Positions 1-8,278 of a stretch of DNA of 64,000 nucleotides are shown here, piece by piece; positions within the stretch are counted from its first letter, which is position 1, and each line of letters starts with the position of its first letter. The notes beneath the pieces are model-generated. The model was given only the letters and a program-made list of their open reading frames with translations, was not told where the DNA came from and searched no databases. This stretch comes from Frigidibacter sp037095735. GTDB taxonomy: Bacteria; Pseudomonadota; Alphaproteobacteria; Rhodobacterales; Rhodobacteraceae. Where the stretch lies: positions 558,001 to 622,000 of the forward strand of contig NZ_JBAWKD010000003.1 of NCBI RefSeq assembly GCF_037095735.1. The letters are read 5' to 3'. The position numbers were made by a program, and so were the translations under genes.

Positions 1-466
1 CCTTGATCTGCGCGCAGATCGCGCCCAGCGACTGGCCCTGCCAGCCCATCGACACCGGGGCGAGCGACCAGGGCTCATGCCCTGGGATCGAGCCCTCGCC
101 GGTCGAGAAGGCAACATTGGCCGCGCCGTGGCAGGTGTTGCAGGTCATGCCCGGCGCGCCGAAGTCCGCGTCGCCGCGCACGACCGGCGGTGAATGCGGG
201 TGCATGTCATCGCCTTGGGTCGGGCCGCCGGTCACCGGGTGACAGTTCAGGCAGCGCGGATGGGTCAGGACCTTGCCCATTTCGTTGAAGATCGCCACAG
301 AACGCTCTGTCTTGTCAGAGATTTTGTCGAAAGCCTCGGGGCCGAGCAGCGTCTCGGCCGGCGGTTCGGTCAGGGGGGTGCCATTGCCGGCGGCGGTGGT
401 CTGGGCCAAGGCCGGGGTGGCCAGCGAAAGCGCCAGCGCAAGGGCGGCGTGCAGTCGGATCGTCAT
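1..466 (-). CDS. Diheme-type c cytochrome subunit of a molybdenum dehydrogenase (3' end outside window)
   Basis: The visible part is the N-terminal 155 residues of a secreted c-type cytochrome. A signal peptide (LHAALALALSLATPALA) is followed by two CxxCH heme motifs, CLNCH and CNTCH, so it is exported and carries covalent heme in the periplasm. It lies just downstream of the molybdopterin and 2Fe-2S subunit genes on the same strand. In isoquinoline 1-oxidoreductase/aldehyde-dehydrogenase-type enzymes such a cytochrome takes electrons to the respiratory chain; that role is inferred here from context. Two ATGs exist (472 and 466). The AGGAG abuts the first and sits 6 nt from the second, so 466 is preferred. 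The C-terminus runs off the left edge of the window, so any further heme site cannot be seen. Confidence 0.85.
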   Translation of the reverse strand, partial: MTIRLHAALALALSLATPALAQTTAAGNGTPLTEPPAETLLGPEAFDKISDKTERSVAIFNEMGKVLTHPRCLNCHPVTGGPTQGDDMHPHSPPVVRGDADFGAPGMTCNTCHGAANVAFSTGEGSIPGHEPWSLAPVSMGWQGQSLGAICAQIK

Positions 467-488
467 CGTCATCTCCTGTCCGATGCCC

Positions 489-2714
489 TCAGGAAAGCCC
501 GCGCGGGAAGGGAAGCTGGCGCACCGGGGTGCCGGTCAGCGCCCGCCAGGCATTGGCCAGCGCCGGGGCCAGCGCCGGAACGCCGGGCTCGCCCACGCCG
601 GTCGGGTCCTCGGTCGAGGCGATGATCGCCACCTCGACCTTCGGCATCTCGTGGATCCGCAGCATCTGGTAGTCGTCGAAGTTCGACTGCTCGACCGCGC
701 CGCCCTCGCCGAGGCTGATCGCCGAATAGAGCGCGGCAGAGAGCGCATAGCCGATCCCGCCCTCCATCTGGGCGGTGATGATGTTGGGGTTCACCGCCAC
801 GCCGCAGTCGACCGCGCACCAGACCCTGGTCACCCGCGGGAAACCGCCGCGATCCTCGACCTCGACGATCTCGGCCACGTAGCTGCCGAAGCTTTTCGCC
901 CAGGCGATGCCATAGCCCTTGTCGCCCTGCTTCGGCCCCTTCCAATCCGCGATCTCGGCCACCTTCTCGATCACCGCGCGCTCGCGCGTGGCCTCGGGTT
1001 TCAGGAGTTCGAGCCTTCCTGCGACCGGGTCCTTGCCGGCCTTGGCCAGAACCTCGTCAAGGAAGGTCTCGACCGCGAAGGCGGTGTGGGTGTGCCCGAC
1101 CGAGCGCCACCACAGCACCGGCACCGGGCTTTGCATCTGCGCCCAGCCGATCCGCTTCGCGCCAAGGTCGTAGGGCAGCCCGCTGGAGCCTTCGAACGAG
1201 GTCGGGTCCATGCCGTTCTGCATCATCGCCTCCATCGGCGTGCCGGCCATGATCGACTGGTTGGCGACCACGTTCTCCCAGCCGACGATCTTGCCCGAGG
1301 CATCGAGCCCCGCGCGCAGACGGTGCACGGTCAGCGGCCGGTAGTAGCCGCCCTTGATGTCATCCTCGCGGGTCCAGACCAGCTTGAACGCCCCGTCGCG
1401 GCCCGCGGCCTTGGCCACGGCCGCGGCCTCTGCCGCGATATGGGCCGAGCCCTGCGCGCGCCGCCCGAAGCTGCCGCCGGCCAGGAGCACGTTGATCGAG
1501 ACGTTCTCGACCGGCAGGCCCAGCACCTTCGCCGCGGTCGGGCGGTCGAAGGTGGGGAACTGGCAGCCGTACCACATCTCGGCCCGGTCGCCCTTCACCT
1601 CGATCACCGCGTCCAGGGGCTCCATCGGCGCATGGGCGAGGAAGGGGAACAGGATCTCGGCCTCGAGCACCTCGGCCGCGCTGGTCAGCGCCTCTTCGAC
1701 CTCGCCCTCCTTCTCGACGGTGTCACCGCCCTTGGCGGCGGCGCTGGCGAAGGTCTCGAACAGCTGGCGCGACGATCGGGTCTCGGCCCCGGTCTCGTCC
1801 CAGTCGGCACTCAGCGCCGCGCGGCCCTTCAGCGCGGCATAGGTGTTGCGGGCATAGACCGCGATGCCCGAGGGGATCTCGCGCACCATCTCGACCCCCG
1901 GCACCTTCAGCGCCGCGGTGTCGTCGAAGCCGGTCAGCTTCGCGCCGAACTTCGGCGGATGCGCGACGACGACGGTCAGCATCCCCTCGCGGTAGACATC
2001 CATGGTGAACTGGGCGGTGCCGCTGGACTTCGCGACGGTGTCGAGCCGCGGGCGGTCGGTGCCGATCAGCACGAAATCGGCGGGGTCCTTCACCGGCGGG
2101 TCCTGCGGCACCGGCAGCGCCGCGGCCTTTTCGGCGAAGGCGCCGAAGCCCGAGGTCTTGCCGCTGCCGGCATGGGCGATCACGCCCTTCGACACGGTGA
2201 TCTCGGCCTCGGGCACGCCCCAGTCGGCGGCGGCGGCGGCGACCAGCATCGCCCGCGCGGCGGCGCCCGCCTTGCGCATCTGCATGTAGCTGTTGGCGAT
2301 GGCGGTCGAACCGCCGGTGCCCTGCGCACCGAAGGCGAGGTTGGCGTAGAGCGCGTCATCCGCCGGCGCCCCCATCGCGCGCATCTGGCCCCAGTCGGCG
2401 TCGAGTTCCTCTGCGATCAGGGTGGCGAGGCCGGTATAGGGGCCCTGCCCCATCTCGAGATGCTTCGACAGGATCGTCACGGTGTCGTCGGTGCCGATGC
2501 GGATGAAGGCATTGGGCGTGGCGGGGGGCACCTTGATGCCGCCGCCCTCCTGCGCGCGCAGGCCGGGGACCGGTAGCGCGAAGGCCAGCGTCAGCCCGCC
2601 GATCCCGGCCAGCACGCCGCGGCGGGTGGCGATGAAGCGCGGCGCCACCGGTTCCGGCGCCGGCTGTTGCGATGCGTGGGCGGTCTGAAGGCCCTTGATG
2701 AACTGGCTCGTCAT
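489..2714 (-). CDS. Xanthine-oxidase-family molybdopterin-binding subunit (IorB/aldehyde dehydrogenase type)
   Basis: A 741-residue large subunit of a molybdenum hydroxylase. A twin-arginine-like segment (TRRGVLAGIGG, about residues 30-40) followed by a hydrophobic stretch suggests Tat export, in keeping with a periplasmic cytochrome c partner. The C-terminal GVGEPGVPAL motif matches the conserved GxGEP loop that holds the catalytic Glu in this superfamily, and QGTGGSTAIANS resembles a cofactor-binding loop. It starts 3 bp after the 2Fe-2S subunit stop and is followed by the cytochrome gene, so the three are probably one transcript. Family members oxidise aldehydes or N-heterocycles; the substrate here cannot be read from sequence. 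Length and start are typical of the single-polypeptide IorB-like group. Confidence 0.92.
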   Translation of the reverse strand: MTSQFIKGLQTAHASQQPAPEPVAPRFIATRRGVLAGIGGLTLAFALPVPGLRAQEGGGIKVPPATPNAFIRIGTDDTVTILSKHLEMGQGPYTGLATLIAEELDADWGQMRAMGAPADDALYANLAFGAQGTGGSTAIANSYMQMRKAGAAARAMLVAAAAADWGVPEAEITVSKGVIAHAGSGKTSGFGAFAEKAAALPVPQDPPVKDPADFVLIGTDRPRLDTVAKSSGTAQFTMDVYREGMLTVVVAHPPKFGAKLTGFDDTAALKVPGVEMVREIPSGIAVYARNTYAALKGRAALSADWDETGAETRSSRQLFETFASAAAKGGDTVEKEGEVEEALTSAAEVLEAEILFPFLAHAPMEPLDAVIEVKGDRAEMWYGCQFPTFDRPTAAKVLGLPVENVSINVLLAGGSFGRRAQGSAHIAAEAAAVAKAAGRDGAFKLVWTREDDIKGGYYRPLTVHRLRAGLDASGKIVGWENVVANQSIMAGTPMEAMMQNGMDPTSFEGSSGLPYDLGAKRIGWAQMQSPVPVLWWRSVGHTHTAFAVETFLDEVLAKAGKDPVAGRLELLKPEATRERAVIEKVAEIADWKGPKQGDKGYGIAWAKSFGSYVAEIVEVEDRGGFPRVTRVWCAVDCGVAVNPNIITAQMEGGIGYALSAALYSAISLGEGGAVEQSNFDDYQMLRIHEMPKVEVAIIASTEDPTGVGEPGVPALAPALANAWRALTGTPVRQLPFPRGLS

Positions 2715-2717
2715 CGC

Positions 2718-3176
2718 TCAGCCCTCCAGCGTCTTGGCGGCATCGTGGATCGCCTGCCGGATGCGGACATAGGTCGCGCAGCGGCAGACATTCCCGGCCA
2801 TGGCGTTGTCGATGTCCTCATCGCTCGGCGCCGAGACCTGGGACAGCAGCGCGGTTGCCGCCATCACCTGCCCCGACTGGCACCAGCCGCATTGCGGCAC
2901 GTCGATCGCCACCCAGGCGGCGCGCACCGCCTCGGCCTCGCGGCCCTCGAGGCCTTCGATGGTGGTGACCTCCGATCCCTCGATCGTGCCGATGGGCGTG
3001 ACGCAGGACCGGCGCGGCATCCCGTCGAGCATGACCGTGCAGGCTCCGCATTGCGCGACGCCGCAGCCAAACTTTGTGCCGGTGAGCTGCAACTCGTCCC
3101 TGAGAACCCAAAGCAGCGGGGTTTCGGGATCGACGTCAAGCGTGACGTCCTTCCCGTTCAGCTTGAACGCGGTCAT
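2718..3176 (-). CDS. (2Fe-2S)-binding subunit of the molybdenum dehydrogenase (IorA-like)
   Basis: A 152-residue electron-transfer subunit with two [2Fe-2S] sites. The N-terminal plant-ferredoxin-type cluster is shown by CGVAQCGACTV plus a later Cys, and the C-terminal helical cluster by CGWCQSGQ and NVCRCATY. It passes electrons from the molybdenum centre of the neighbouring large subunit towards the cytochrome c subunit. The reading frame is open further upstream, but MTAFKLNG at 3176 has a GGAGG ribosome site 7 nt before it and gives the normal length of this family, whereas the extra 49 residues look non-coding. It is the first gene of the three-gene operon. Confidence 0.93.
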   Translation of the reverse strand: MTAFKLNGKDVTLDVDPETPLLWVLRDELQLTGTKFGCGVAQCGACTVMLDGMPRRSCVTPIGTIEGSEVTTIEGLEGREAEAVRAAWVAIDVPQCGWCQSGQVMAATALLSQVSAPSDEDIDNAMAGNVCRCATYVRIRQAIHDAAKTLEG

Positions 3177-3287
3177 GGCCTGGCCTCCGGGCTGGGGTGT
3201 CCGGGCAAAAGGGTAGACCCATGAGTTCAGTTGGCAAGCCGAGTCGTCAGAAAACTGCGGCGGAATGACGCAGGGACAGCCAGACAG

Positions 3288-3317
3288 GAAAACGGCGGGC
3301 CCTGGAGGGGCCCGCCG
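3288..3317 (-). terminator. Rho-independent terminator of the MHS transporter gene
   Basis: A perfect 10-bp GC stem (arms 3293-3302 and 3308-3317, loop of 5) is followed on the minus strand by TTTT. It lies 25 bp past the stop of the transporter gene and separates it from the dehydrogenase operon. Confidence 0.8.
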
Positions 3318-3341
3318 CGTCATCGTTCCGGTGCGAAGGGA

Positions 3342-4652
3342 TCAGACCTCTTCGCGGCCCGAGGCCAGGATGCAGAGCAGCGTGATCACCGCCGCGGCCA
3401 GCAGGTAGTAGCCGACATAGGCCATGCCATAGTTCGCCTGCAGCCAGGTCGCGATGTAGGGCGCGAGCGAGGCGCCGAAGATGCCGGCGAAGTTGAAGGT
3501 CAGCGACGAGCCCGAATAGCGCACCCGCGTCGGGAAGGGCGCGGCCAGCGCGGCCCCGATCAGCCCGTAGGTCACGCCCATCAGCGCCATGCCGACGGTG
3601 ACGAAGGTCAGGATCCCGCCGAGGCCCGCGGCAAAGAGGCCGGCCAGCGCGAAGGAGAAGATCCCGATCAGCACCGTCACCCAGATCAGCACCGTGCGGC
3701 GGCCGAAGCGGTCGCCGATCTTGCCCGCGACCACGATGAACAGGCCGAAGACGATCGCACCCCAGAGCTGGATCTCCAGCGCCTCGACCAGCGGCATCTT
3801 GATGACCTTGACGTTGTAGGACAGCAGATAGGCCGAGCCGATGTAGAACAGCACGAAGGTCGCCAGCGCCACGAAGGTGCCCAGGAACAGGCTGCGCTTG
3901 TGGCGGGCGAACAGCTCCACGACCGGCACCGCGACGCGCTCGTGATGGTCGATGGCCTTCTGGAAGTCCGGCGTCTCGGTCAGCGACAGGCGGACCCACA
4001 TGCCGATGGCGATCAGGAGGATCGAGCCGAGGAAGGGCACGCGCCAGCCCCAGGCCAGCAGGTCCTCGTTCGACATGAAGTTCAGCAGGATCCAGAAGGT
4101 GCCCGAGGACAGGAACAGGCCCACCGGCGCGCCCAGCTGCGGGAACATCGCGAAGAGGTTCTTCTTGCCCGGGGGGGCGTTTTCGGTCGCGATCAGCACC
4201 GCGCCGCCCCATTCGCCGCCCAGACCGAAGCCCTGGCCGAAGCGGCAGAGCGCCAGCAGCAGGGGCGCCGCGACGCCGATCGAGGCATAGGTGGGCAGCA
4301 GGCCGATGACCACCGTCGAGACGCCCATGGTCAGCAGCGCCGCGACCAGCGTGGCCTTCCGGCCCACGCGGTCACCGAAATGGCCGAAGACCACCGCGCC
4401 CAGCGGCCGGGCGAAGAAGGCGATCGAGAAGGTCGCGAACGAGGCGAGAAGCGCGGTCATCGGGTCTTCGCCGGGGAAGAACAGCGCCGGGAACACCAGC
4501 ACCGCGGCGGTCGCGTAGACGTAGAAGTCGAAGAATTCGATGGTGGTGCCGATGAGGCTCGCCAGCAGCACGCGCGAGGCGGAGTTCACCGGGCGCGCGG
4601 CCTCTGCACCAGCGGCCGGCGCGCCGGCCAGCGGGGAGGATGCGTCAGTCAT
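3342..4652 (-). CDS. MFS transporter, metabolite:H+ symporter (MHS/ShiA-like) family
   Basis: A 436-residue inner-membrane transporter with the usual 12 hydrophobic segments. TTIEFFDFYVYATAA at the first helix, the loop motif GHFGDRVGRK between helices 2 and 3, and FGLGGEWGGAVL in helix 5 are hallmarks of the MHS branch of the major facilitator superfamily, which includes ShiA, ProP and KgtP. These proteins take up small organic acids, betaines or aromatic acids together with protons. Substrate cannot be decided. It is monocistronic, with its own terminator, although it points the same way as the molybdenum dehydrogenase genes downstream and could supply their substrate; that link is speculation. 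Confidence 0.9.
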   Translation of the reverse strand: MTDASSPLAGAPAAGAEAARPVNSASRVLLASLIGTTIEFFDFYVYATAAVLVFPALFFPGEDPMTALLASFATFSIAFFARPLGAVVFGHFGDRVGRKATLVAALLTMGVSTVVIGLLPTYASIGVAAPLLLALCRFGQGFGLGGEWGGAVLIATENAPPGKKNLFAMFPQLGAPVGLFLSSGTFWILLNFMSNEDLLAWGWRVPFLGSILLIAIGMWVRLSLTETPDFQKAIDHHERVAVPVVELFARHKRSLFLGTFVALATFVLFYIGSAYLLSYNVKVIKMPLVEALEIQLWGAIVFGLFIVVAGKIGDRFGRRTVLIWVTVLIGIFSFALAGLFAAGLGGILTFVTVGMALMGVTYGLIGAALAAPFPTRVRYSGSSLTFNFAGIFGASLAPYIATWLQANYGMAYVGYYLLAAAVITLLCILASGREEV

Positions 4653-4829
4653 TTTTCTTGTCCGTACCGTGGGGCCCGCGCGGGAGTGCGCCGCCCCGTC
4701 ACATCGAGTGCAAGCAAACGATCCGCGGGCGTTAGCGCAATCTTAAGACCGCAGGAACCCCCGCCCCGTTGCGAATGTTGCGTCGCATGGCGGGTATGCG
4801 GACGACACATGACGGTGCGCGGCGCGCGG

Positions 4830-4848
4830 GTGTCACGGCGCTGTCACG
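4830..4848 (+). promoter_or_regulatory. Pho box (PhoB-binding site) upstream of ppk2
   Basis: Two TGTCAC half-sites begin at 4831 and 4842, exactly 11 bp apart and separated by ggcgc. This matches the CTGTCAT-N4-CTGTCAT architecture of the PhoB operator. It lies about 50 bp ahead of the ppk2 start in an otherwise gene-free 247-bp gap, suggesting induction of ppk2 under phosphate limitation. Regulation is inferred; the repeats are directly visible. Confidence 0.65.
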
Positions 4849-4899
4849 GGGACATGCTGAAAGCGGACGCGACTCCGCCTTCCTGAACCCGAGGACTCC

Positions 4900-5832
4900 A
4901 TGGCCGACAGCTTCCCCCCGCCCGAAAGCGATGATCCCGCGCTCGACTGGCTCGAGGCCGAGCTCGCCGACACGCTCGACGAGGATTACGAGCTCGAGCT
5001 CGAGGATGCCGTGCTCAGCCGCGAGATCCGCCGGATCTACCTGAAGGCGCATCCCGAGATGATCGACCGCCGGGTCTATTTCCGCGAACTGCTGCGCCTG
5101 CAGTCCGAGCTGATCCGCCTGCAGGACTGGGTGCAGCACTCGAAGGAAAAGGTCGTCGTCCTCTTCGAGGGCCGCGACAGCGCCGGCAAGGGCGGGGTGA
5201 TCAAGCGCATCCAGCAGCGACTGAATCCGCGGGTGGTGCGCACCGTCGCCCTTCCCGCCCCCTCGGACCGCGAGAAGACGCAATGGTATTTCCAGCGCTA
5301 TGTCCCGCACCTGCCGGCGGGGGGCGAGATCGTGCTCTTCGACCGCAGCTGGTACAACCGCGCGGGCGTGGAACGGGTGATGGGCTTCGCCAGCGAAGAT
5401 CAGGTCCAGCAGTTCTTCGACGACGTCCCGGAATTCGAGCGGATGCTGGTGCGCTCGGGCATCCGGCTGGTGAAATACTGGTTCTCGGTCACCGACGAGG
5501 AACAGCAGATGCGCTTCCTGATGCGCATCCACGACCCGATGAAGCAGTGGAAGCTGTCGCCGATGGACCTGCAGAGCCGAGTGCGCTGGGAGCAGTACAC
5601 CAAGGCCAAGGAAGAGATGCTGGCCCGCACCAACATCCCCGAGGCGCCCTGGTACGTGGTGCCGGGCAACGACAAGAAGCGGGCGCGGCTGAACTGCATC
5701 GACCACCTGCTGAGCCTGATCCCCTACGGCGACGTGCCGCATGAAGAGATCCACCTGCCCGACCGTGTCTTCAACCCGGATTACGAACGCGCGATCCTGC
5801 CGCAGGATCTCTACGTCCCGGCGAAATACTGA
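4900..5832 (+). CDS. ppk2: Polyphosphate kinase 2
   Basis: A 310-residue PPK2-family kinase that transfers phosphate between inorganic polyphosphate and nucleoside diphosphates. The Walker A motif is FEGRDSAGKGGVIKRI and the Walker B region is LFDRSWYNRAGVERVMGF, both strongly conserved; SVTDEEQQMRF and the C-terminal WYVVPGNDKKRARLN are also family signatures. An acidic N-terminus of about 40 residues precedes the core. GAGGA lies a few bases before the ATG at 4900. The gene stands alone between a Pho box and a strong terminator. Together with ppk1 and ppx at 12-16 kb it gives this organism two routes of polyphosphate metabolism. Nucleotide preference (ADP versus GDP) is not decidable from sequence. 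Confidence 0.95.
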   Translation: MADSFPPPESDDPALDWLEAELADTLDEDYELELEDAVLSREIRRIYLKAHPEMIDRRVYFRELLRLQSELIRLQDWVQHSKEKVVVLFEGRDSAGKGGVIKRIQQRLNPRVVRTVALPAPSDREKTQWYFQRYVPHLPAGGEIVLFDRSWYNRAGVERVMGFASEDQVQQFFDDVPEFERMLVRSGIRLVKYWFSVTDEEQQMRFLMRIHDPMKQWKLSPMDLQSRVRWEQYTKAKEEMLARTNIPEAPWYVVPGNDKKRARLNCIDHLLSLIPYGDVPHEEIHLPDRVFNPDYERAILPQDLYVPAKY

Positions 5833-5838
5833 ACGACA

Positions 5839-5861
5839 AAGGGCCCCGCAGCGGGGCCCTT
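5839..5861 (+). terminator. Terminator hairpin after ppk2
   Basis: A perfect 10-bp stem (5839-5848 with 5852-5861, loop CAG) starts 7 bp after the ppk2 stop. The arms begin AA and end TT, followed by few T residues, so it may act in both directions between the convergent ppk2 and proS genes. Confidence 0.7.
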
Positions 5862-5873
5862 CGAAACCTTCGG

Positions 5874-5946
5874 CTTTCTCATTGGCCCAAATATCCCGGG
5901 GGTGAGCGGGCTTCGCCCGCGAGGGGGCAGCGCCCCCTCTCCCCCG
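5874..5946 (-). repeat. Extragenic palindromic repeat, copy 1
   Basis: Read on the minus strand, two short hairpins (8-bp arms 5921-5928/5932-5939; 6-bp arms 5906-5911/5915-5920) precede a 23-bp tail at 5896-5874. That tail matches the one at 49478-49500 in 20 of 23 positions. It sits between the convergent ppk2 and proS genes. I infer a genome-wide REP-like family. Confidence 0.6.
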
Positions 5947-5954
5947 GCAGCCCC

Positions 5955-7295
5955 TCAGGGATGCGCCGCGTAGATCTCGGCCAGTTTCGCGACCGCGGCC
6001 TCGGGGCTCATCTCCTCGCTGACGCCGGTGCGGCGCGAGGTGAGTTCCACCTTGTTCTGTGCCAGCCCGCGCGGGCCGACGGTCACGCGCCACGGCAGGC
6101 CGATCAGGTCCATGGTCGCGAATTTCGCGCCCGCCCGGTCGTCGCGGTCGTCATAGAGCGGGTCGAGGCCCTTGGCCTTCAGCGCGGCATAAAGCGCCTC
6201 GCAGGCCGAGTCCGTGGCGCTGTCGCCCTGCTTGAGGTTGACGATGCCCGCGTGGAACGGGGTGACGCCTTCGGGCCAGATGATGCCCTTGTCGTCGTGG
6301 CTGGCCTCGATGATCGCGCCCAGCAGGCGGCTGACGCCGATGCCGTGCGAGCCCATCTCGACCGGCACGCGGCCGCCCTCGGGGGTCACGACCGTGGCGC
6401 CCATCGACTCGGAATACTTGGTGCCGAAGTAGAAGATCTGGCCGACCTCGATGCCGCGACCGACCTTGCGGCGCTCTTCGGGGATCTGGTCGAAGAGCGT
6501 GGCGTCATGCGTCTCGTCCGTCCGCGCGTAAAGCGTGGTGAACTCGTCGCAGATGCCTTTGACTTCCGCGCGGTTGTCGAAATCGACGGCGCGGTCGCCC
6601 AGCTTCAGGTCGGTGACGGCGCTGTCGTAGAACACCTCGGACTCGCCGGTGGAGGCCAGCACCAGGAATTCATGAGTGTTGTCGCCGCCGATCGGGCCCG
6701 AGGCCGCGCGCATCGGGATCGCGGTCAGGCCCATGCGCTCGTAGGTGCGCAGATAGCTGACCATGTGGCGGTTGTAGGCGTGCAGCGCATCGTCCTTGGT
6801 CAGGTCGAAGTTGTAGCCGTCCTTCATCAGGAACTCGCGGCCGCGCATCACACCGAAGCGCGGGCGCACCTCGTCGCGGAACTTCCACTGGATCTGGTAG
6901 AGCGTCAGCGGCAGCTGCTTGTAGCTGTTCACATGGGCGCGGAAGATGTCGGTGATCATCTCCTCGTTCGTCGGCCCGAACAGCATGTCGCGCTCGTGGC
7001 GGTCCTTGATGCGCAGCATCTCGGCGCCGTAGTCGTCATAGCGCCCCGACTCCCGCCACAGGTCGGCGGGCTGCATCGTCGGCATCAGGACCGGGATATG
7101 GCCGGCGCGGGCCTGTTCCTCGTGCACGATCTGCTCGATCCGGCGCAGCACCTTCAGCCCCATCGGCAGCCAGGAATAGATCCCCGCGGCCTGCTGCTTG
7201 ATCATGCCGGCGCGCAGCATGTAGCGGTGCGAGACGATCTGCGCCTCGGCGGGGTTTTCCTTCAGGACGGGCAGGAAGTAGCGGCTCAGGCGCAT
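5955..7295 (-). CDS. proS: Proline--tRNA ligase
   Basis: A class II aminoacyl-tRNA synthetase that charges tRNA-Pro in the cytoplasm. At 446 residues it is the short alphaproteobacterial form without the editing insertion of the E. coli enzyme. Class II motif 2 is seen in the segment around GREFLMKDGYNFD and motif 3 in SHGIGVSRLLGAIIE; the C-terminal anticodon-binding domain follows (WRVTVGPRGL). The frame remains open 47 codons further upstream, but MRLSRYFLPVL at 7295 is the conserved N-terminus of the family. The gene ends next to the extragenic repeat and faces ppk2. Confidence 0.95.
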   Translation of the reverse strand: MRLSRYFLPVLKENPAEAQIVSHRYMLRAGMIKQQAAGIYSWLPMGLKVLRRIEQIVHEEQARAGHIPVLMPTMQPADLWRESGRYDDYGAEMLRIKDRHERDMLFGPTNEEMITDIFRAHVNSYKQLPLTLYQIQWKFRDEVRPRFGVMRGREFLMKDGYNFDLTKDDALHAYNRHMVSYLRTYERMGLTAIPMRAASGPIGGDNTHEFLVLASTGESEVFYDSAVTDLKLGDRAVDFDNRAEVKGICDEFTTLYARTDETHDATLFDQIPEERRKVGRGIEVGQIFYFGTKYSESMGATVVTPEGGRVPVEMGSHGIGVSRLLGAIIEASHDDKGIIWPEGVTPFHAGIVNLKQGDSATDSACEALYAALKAKGLDPLYDDRDDRAGAKFATMDLIGLPWRVTVGPRGLAQNKVELTSRRTGVSEEMSPEAAVAKLAEIYAAHP

Positions 7296-7432
7296 TGGAC
7301 GGTCCCCGGGGCTTGGCGTAAAAGGGTCCCGAGGGGTGTAGGCGGAAGCCGCGCCCCGCACAAGCCACCGCGCCGGGCAGCGGCTGCGAAGACCGCGCGC
7401 CCGGGACCTGCCGGGGCACGCGATCGTCGCTC

Positions 7433-7475
7433 TCACAGGTCGGCGCCGTCACAGGTCGGCGCCGTCACAGATCGG
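7433..7475. repeat. Tandem 16-bp repeat at the end of the M15 peptidase gene
   Basis: The 16-mer TCACAGGTCGGCGCCG occurs twice head to tail (7433-7448, 7449-7464), with a partial third copy at 7465-7475 that contains the stop codon of the M15 gene. On the minus strand each unit carries a TGA, so the stop codon region has been duplicated downstream of the gene. Replication slippage is the simplest origin. Confidence 0.75.
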
Positions 7476-8268
7476 TTCGGGCCAGTTCGAAATGCATGCC
7501 GTCGACGGACTTGCCCGAGAAATGCCCGCCCCAGGCGAAGCCATGGGCCGCGAAGATCGGCACCAGCGGGCGCAGGCTGCCATGCTCGCCGGCCAGCGGC
7601 GGCGTCACCCCCACCCCGTTCCAGCGCGCATTGAAGTCGATCGCCACGCCCCAGGAGTGCGAGCTGAGCGAATAGGCCGGGTTGTGGTTCTTGTGGCGCG
7701 GCACGAAGGTTCCGGCGCAAGTCAGCAACAGCCCGGCGAGGCCCGCAGAGCGGATGTCGTCCAGCACCGCCTCGTAGACCGGGGCGGCCTTGCGGTGCAG
7801 GTACAGCCGCGGGTAGCCGACGTCTTCAAGCAGCGGCGTCTCGAGCGTGACGATATTCTGCCCGACCCAGGCCTGGTCGATGCGGATCGCGCCCTTGGCG
7901 GCCTCGGTATAGCTGAACCTGCCGAAGACCTGGTGCAGGCCGGCGATGTCCAGCGGCAGGATGGTCCCGTCGGCGCGCAGCCGCGTCGCACCGGCCGGCA
8001 CGGCGCCGAGGGTCTGCGGCGGCTCGGCAGGGACCGCGGGTTCGAGCGTCGAGCAGCCGCCCGACCAGACGAAGCCCTCGCCCTCGCAGCGGAACCAGAT
8101 GTCGTTGCCGGCGACCTCGTCACCCCGGACCATCTCCTGCACCACGATCGCGGTGCCGGGGTCAAGGACGCGCCGCACCGGCGCGCTGCGGCGCGGGGCG
8201 CCCTCGCGCAGGTTCAGCCTGGCGGTCGTGGTGACCGAACCGGCCGTCAGATGTGCACCATCAAGCAT
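7465..8268 (-). CDS. SH3b-M15 peptidoglycan peptidase (endolysin-like)
   Basis: A 267-residue cell-wall hydrolase. The N-terminal third resembles a bacterial SH3 domain (LNLREGAPRRSAPV through GFVWSGGCS). The C-terminal third is an M15 zinc peptidase: SSHSWGVAIDFN supplies the HxxxxxxD zinc ligands and GMHFEL the catalytic Glu and third ligand. Family members are D-Ala-D-Ala or L-Ala-D-Glu peptidases, including phage endolysins. No signal peptide is visible, which fits an endolysin that needs a holin. The upstream gene, 10 bp away, encodes a small holin-like membrane protein. A strong GAGGAGG ribosome site precedes the ATG. No phage structural gene is nearby, so a domesticated lysis cassette or a cell-wall remodelling pair are both possible. 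Confidence 0.8.
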   Translation of the reverse strand: MLDGAHLTAGSVTTTARLNLREGAPRRSAPVRRVLDPGTAIVVQEMVRGDEVAGNDIWFRCEGEGFVWSGGCSTLEPAVPAEPPQTLGAVPAGATRLRADGTILPLDIAGLHQVFGRFSYTEAAKGAIRIDQAWVGQNIVTLETPLLEDVGYPRLYLHRKAAPVYEAVLDDIRSAGLAGLLLTCAGTFVPRHKNHNPAYSLSSHSWGVAIDFNARWNGVGVTPPLAGEHGSLRPLVPIFAAHGFAWGGHFSGKSVDGMHFELARTDL

Positions 8269-8278
8269 AGCAGCCTCC

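Noticed and set aside
273..2576. A 767-codon plus-strand open frame opposite the molybdopterin subunit gene
   Set aside because: It is the antisense shadow of a clear enzyme gene. Its translation is His/Arg/Gly-rich, with no ribosome site or family motif.
3231..4886. A 551-codon plus-strand frame opposite the MHS transporter
   Set aside because: Shadow frame rich in Arg/Gln/His that runs through a terminator and promoter region.
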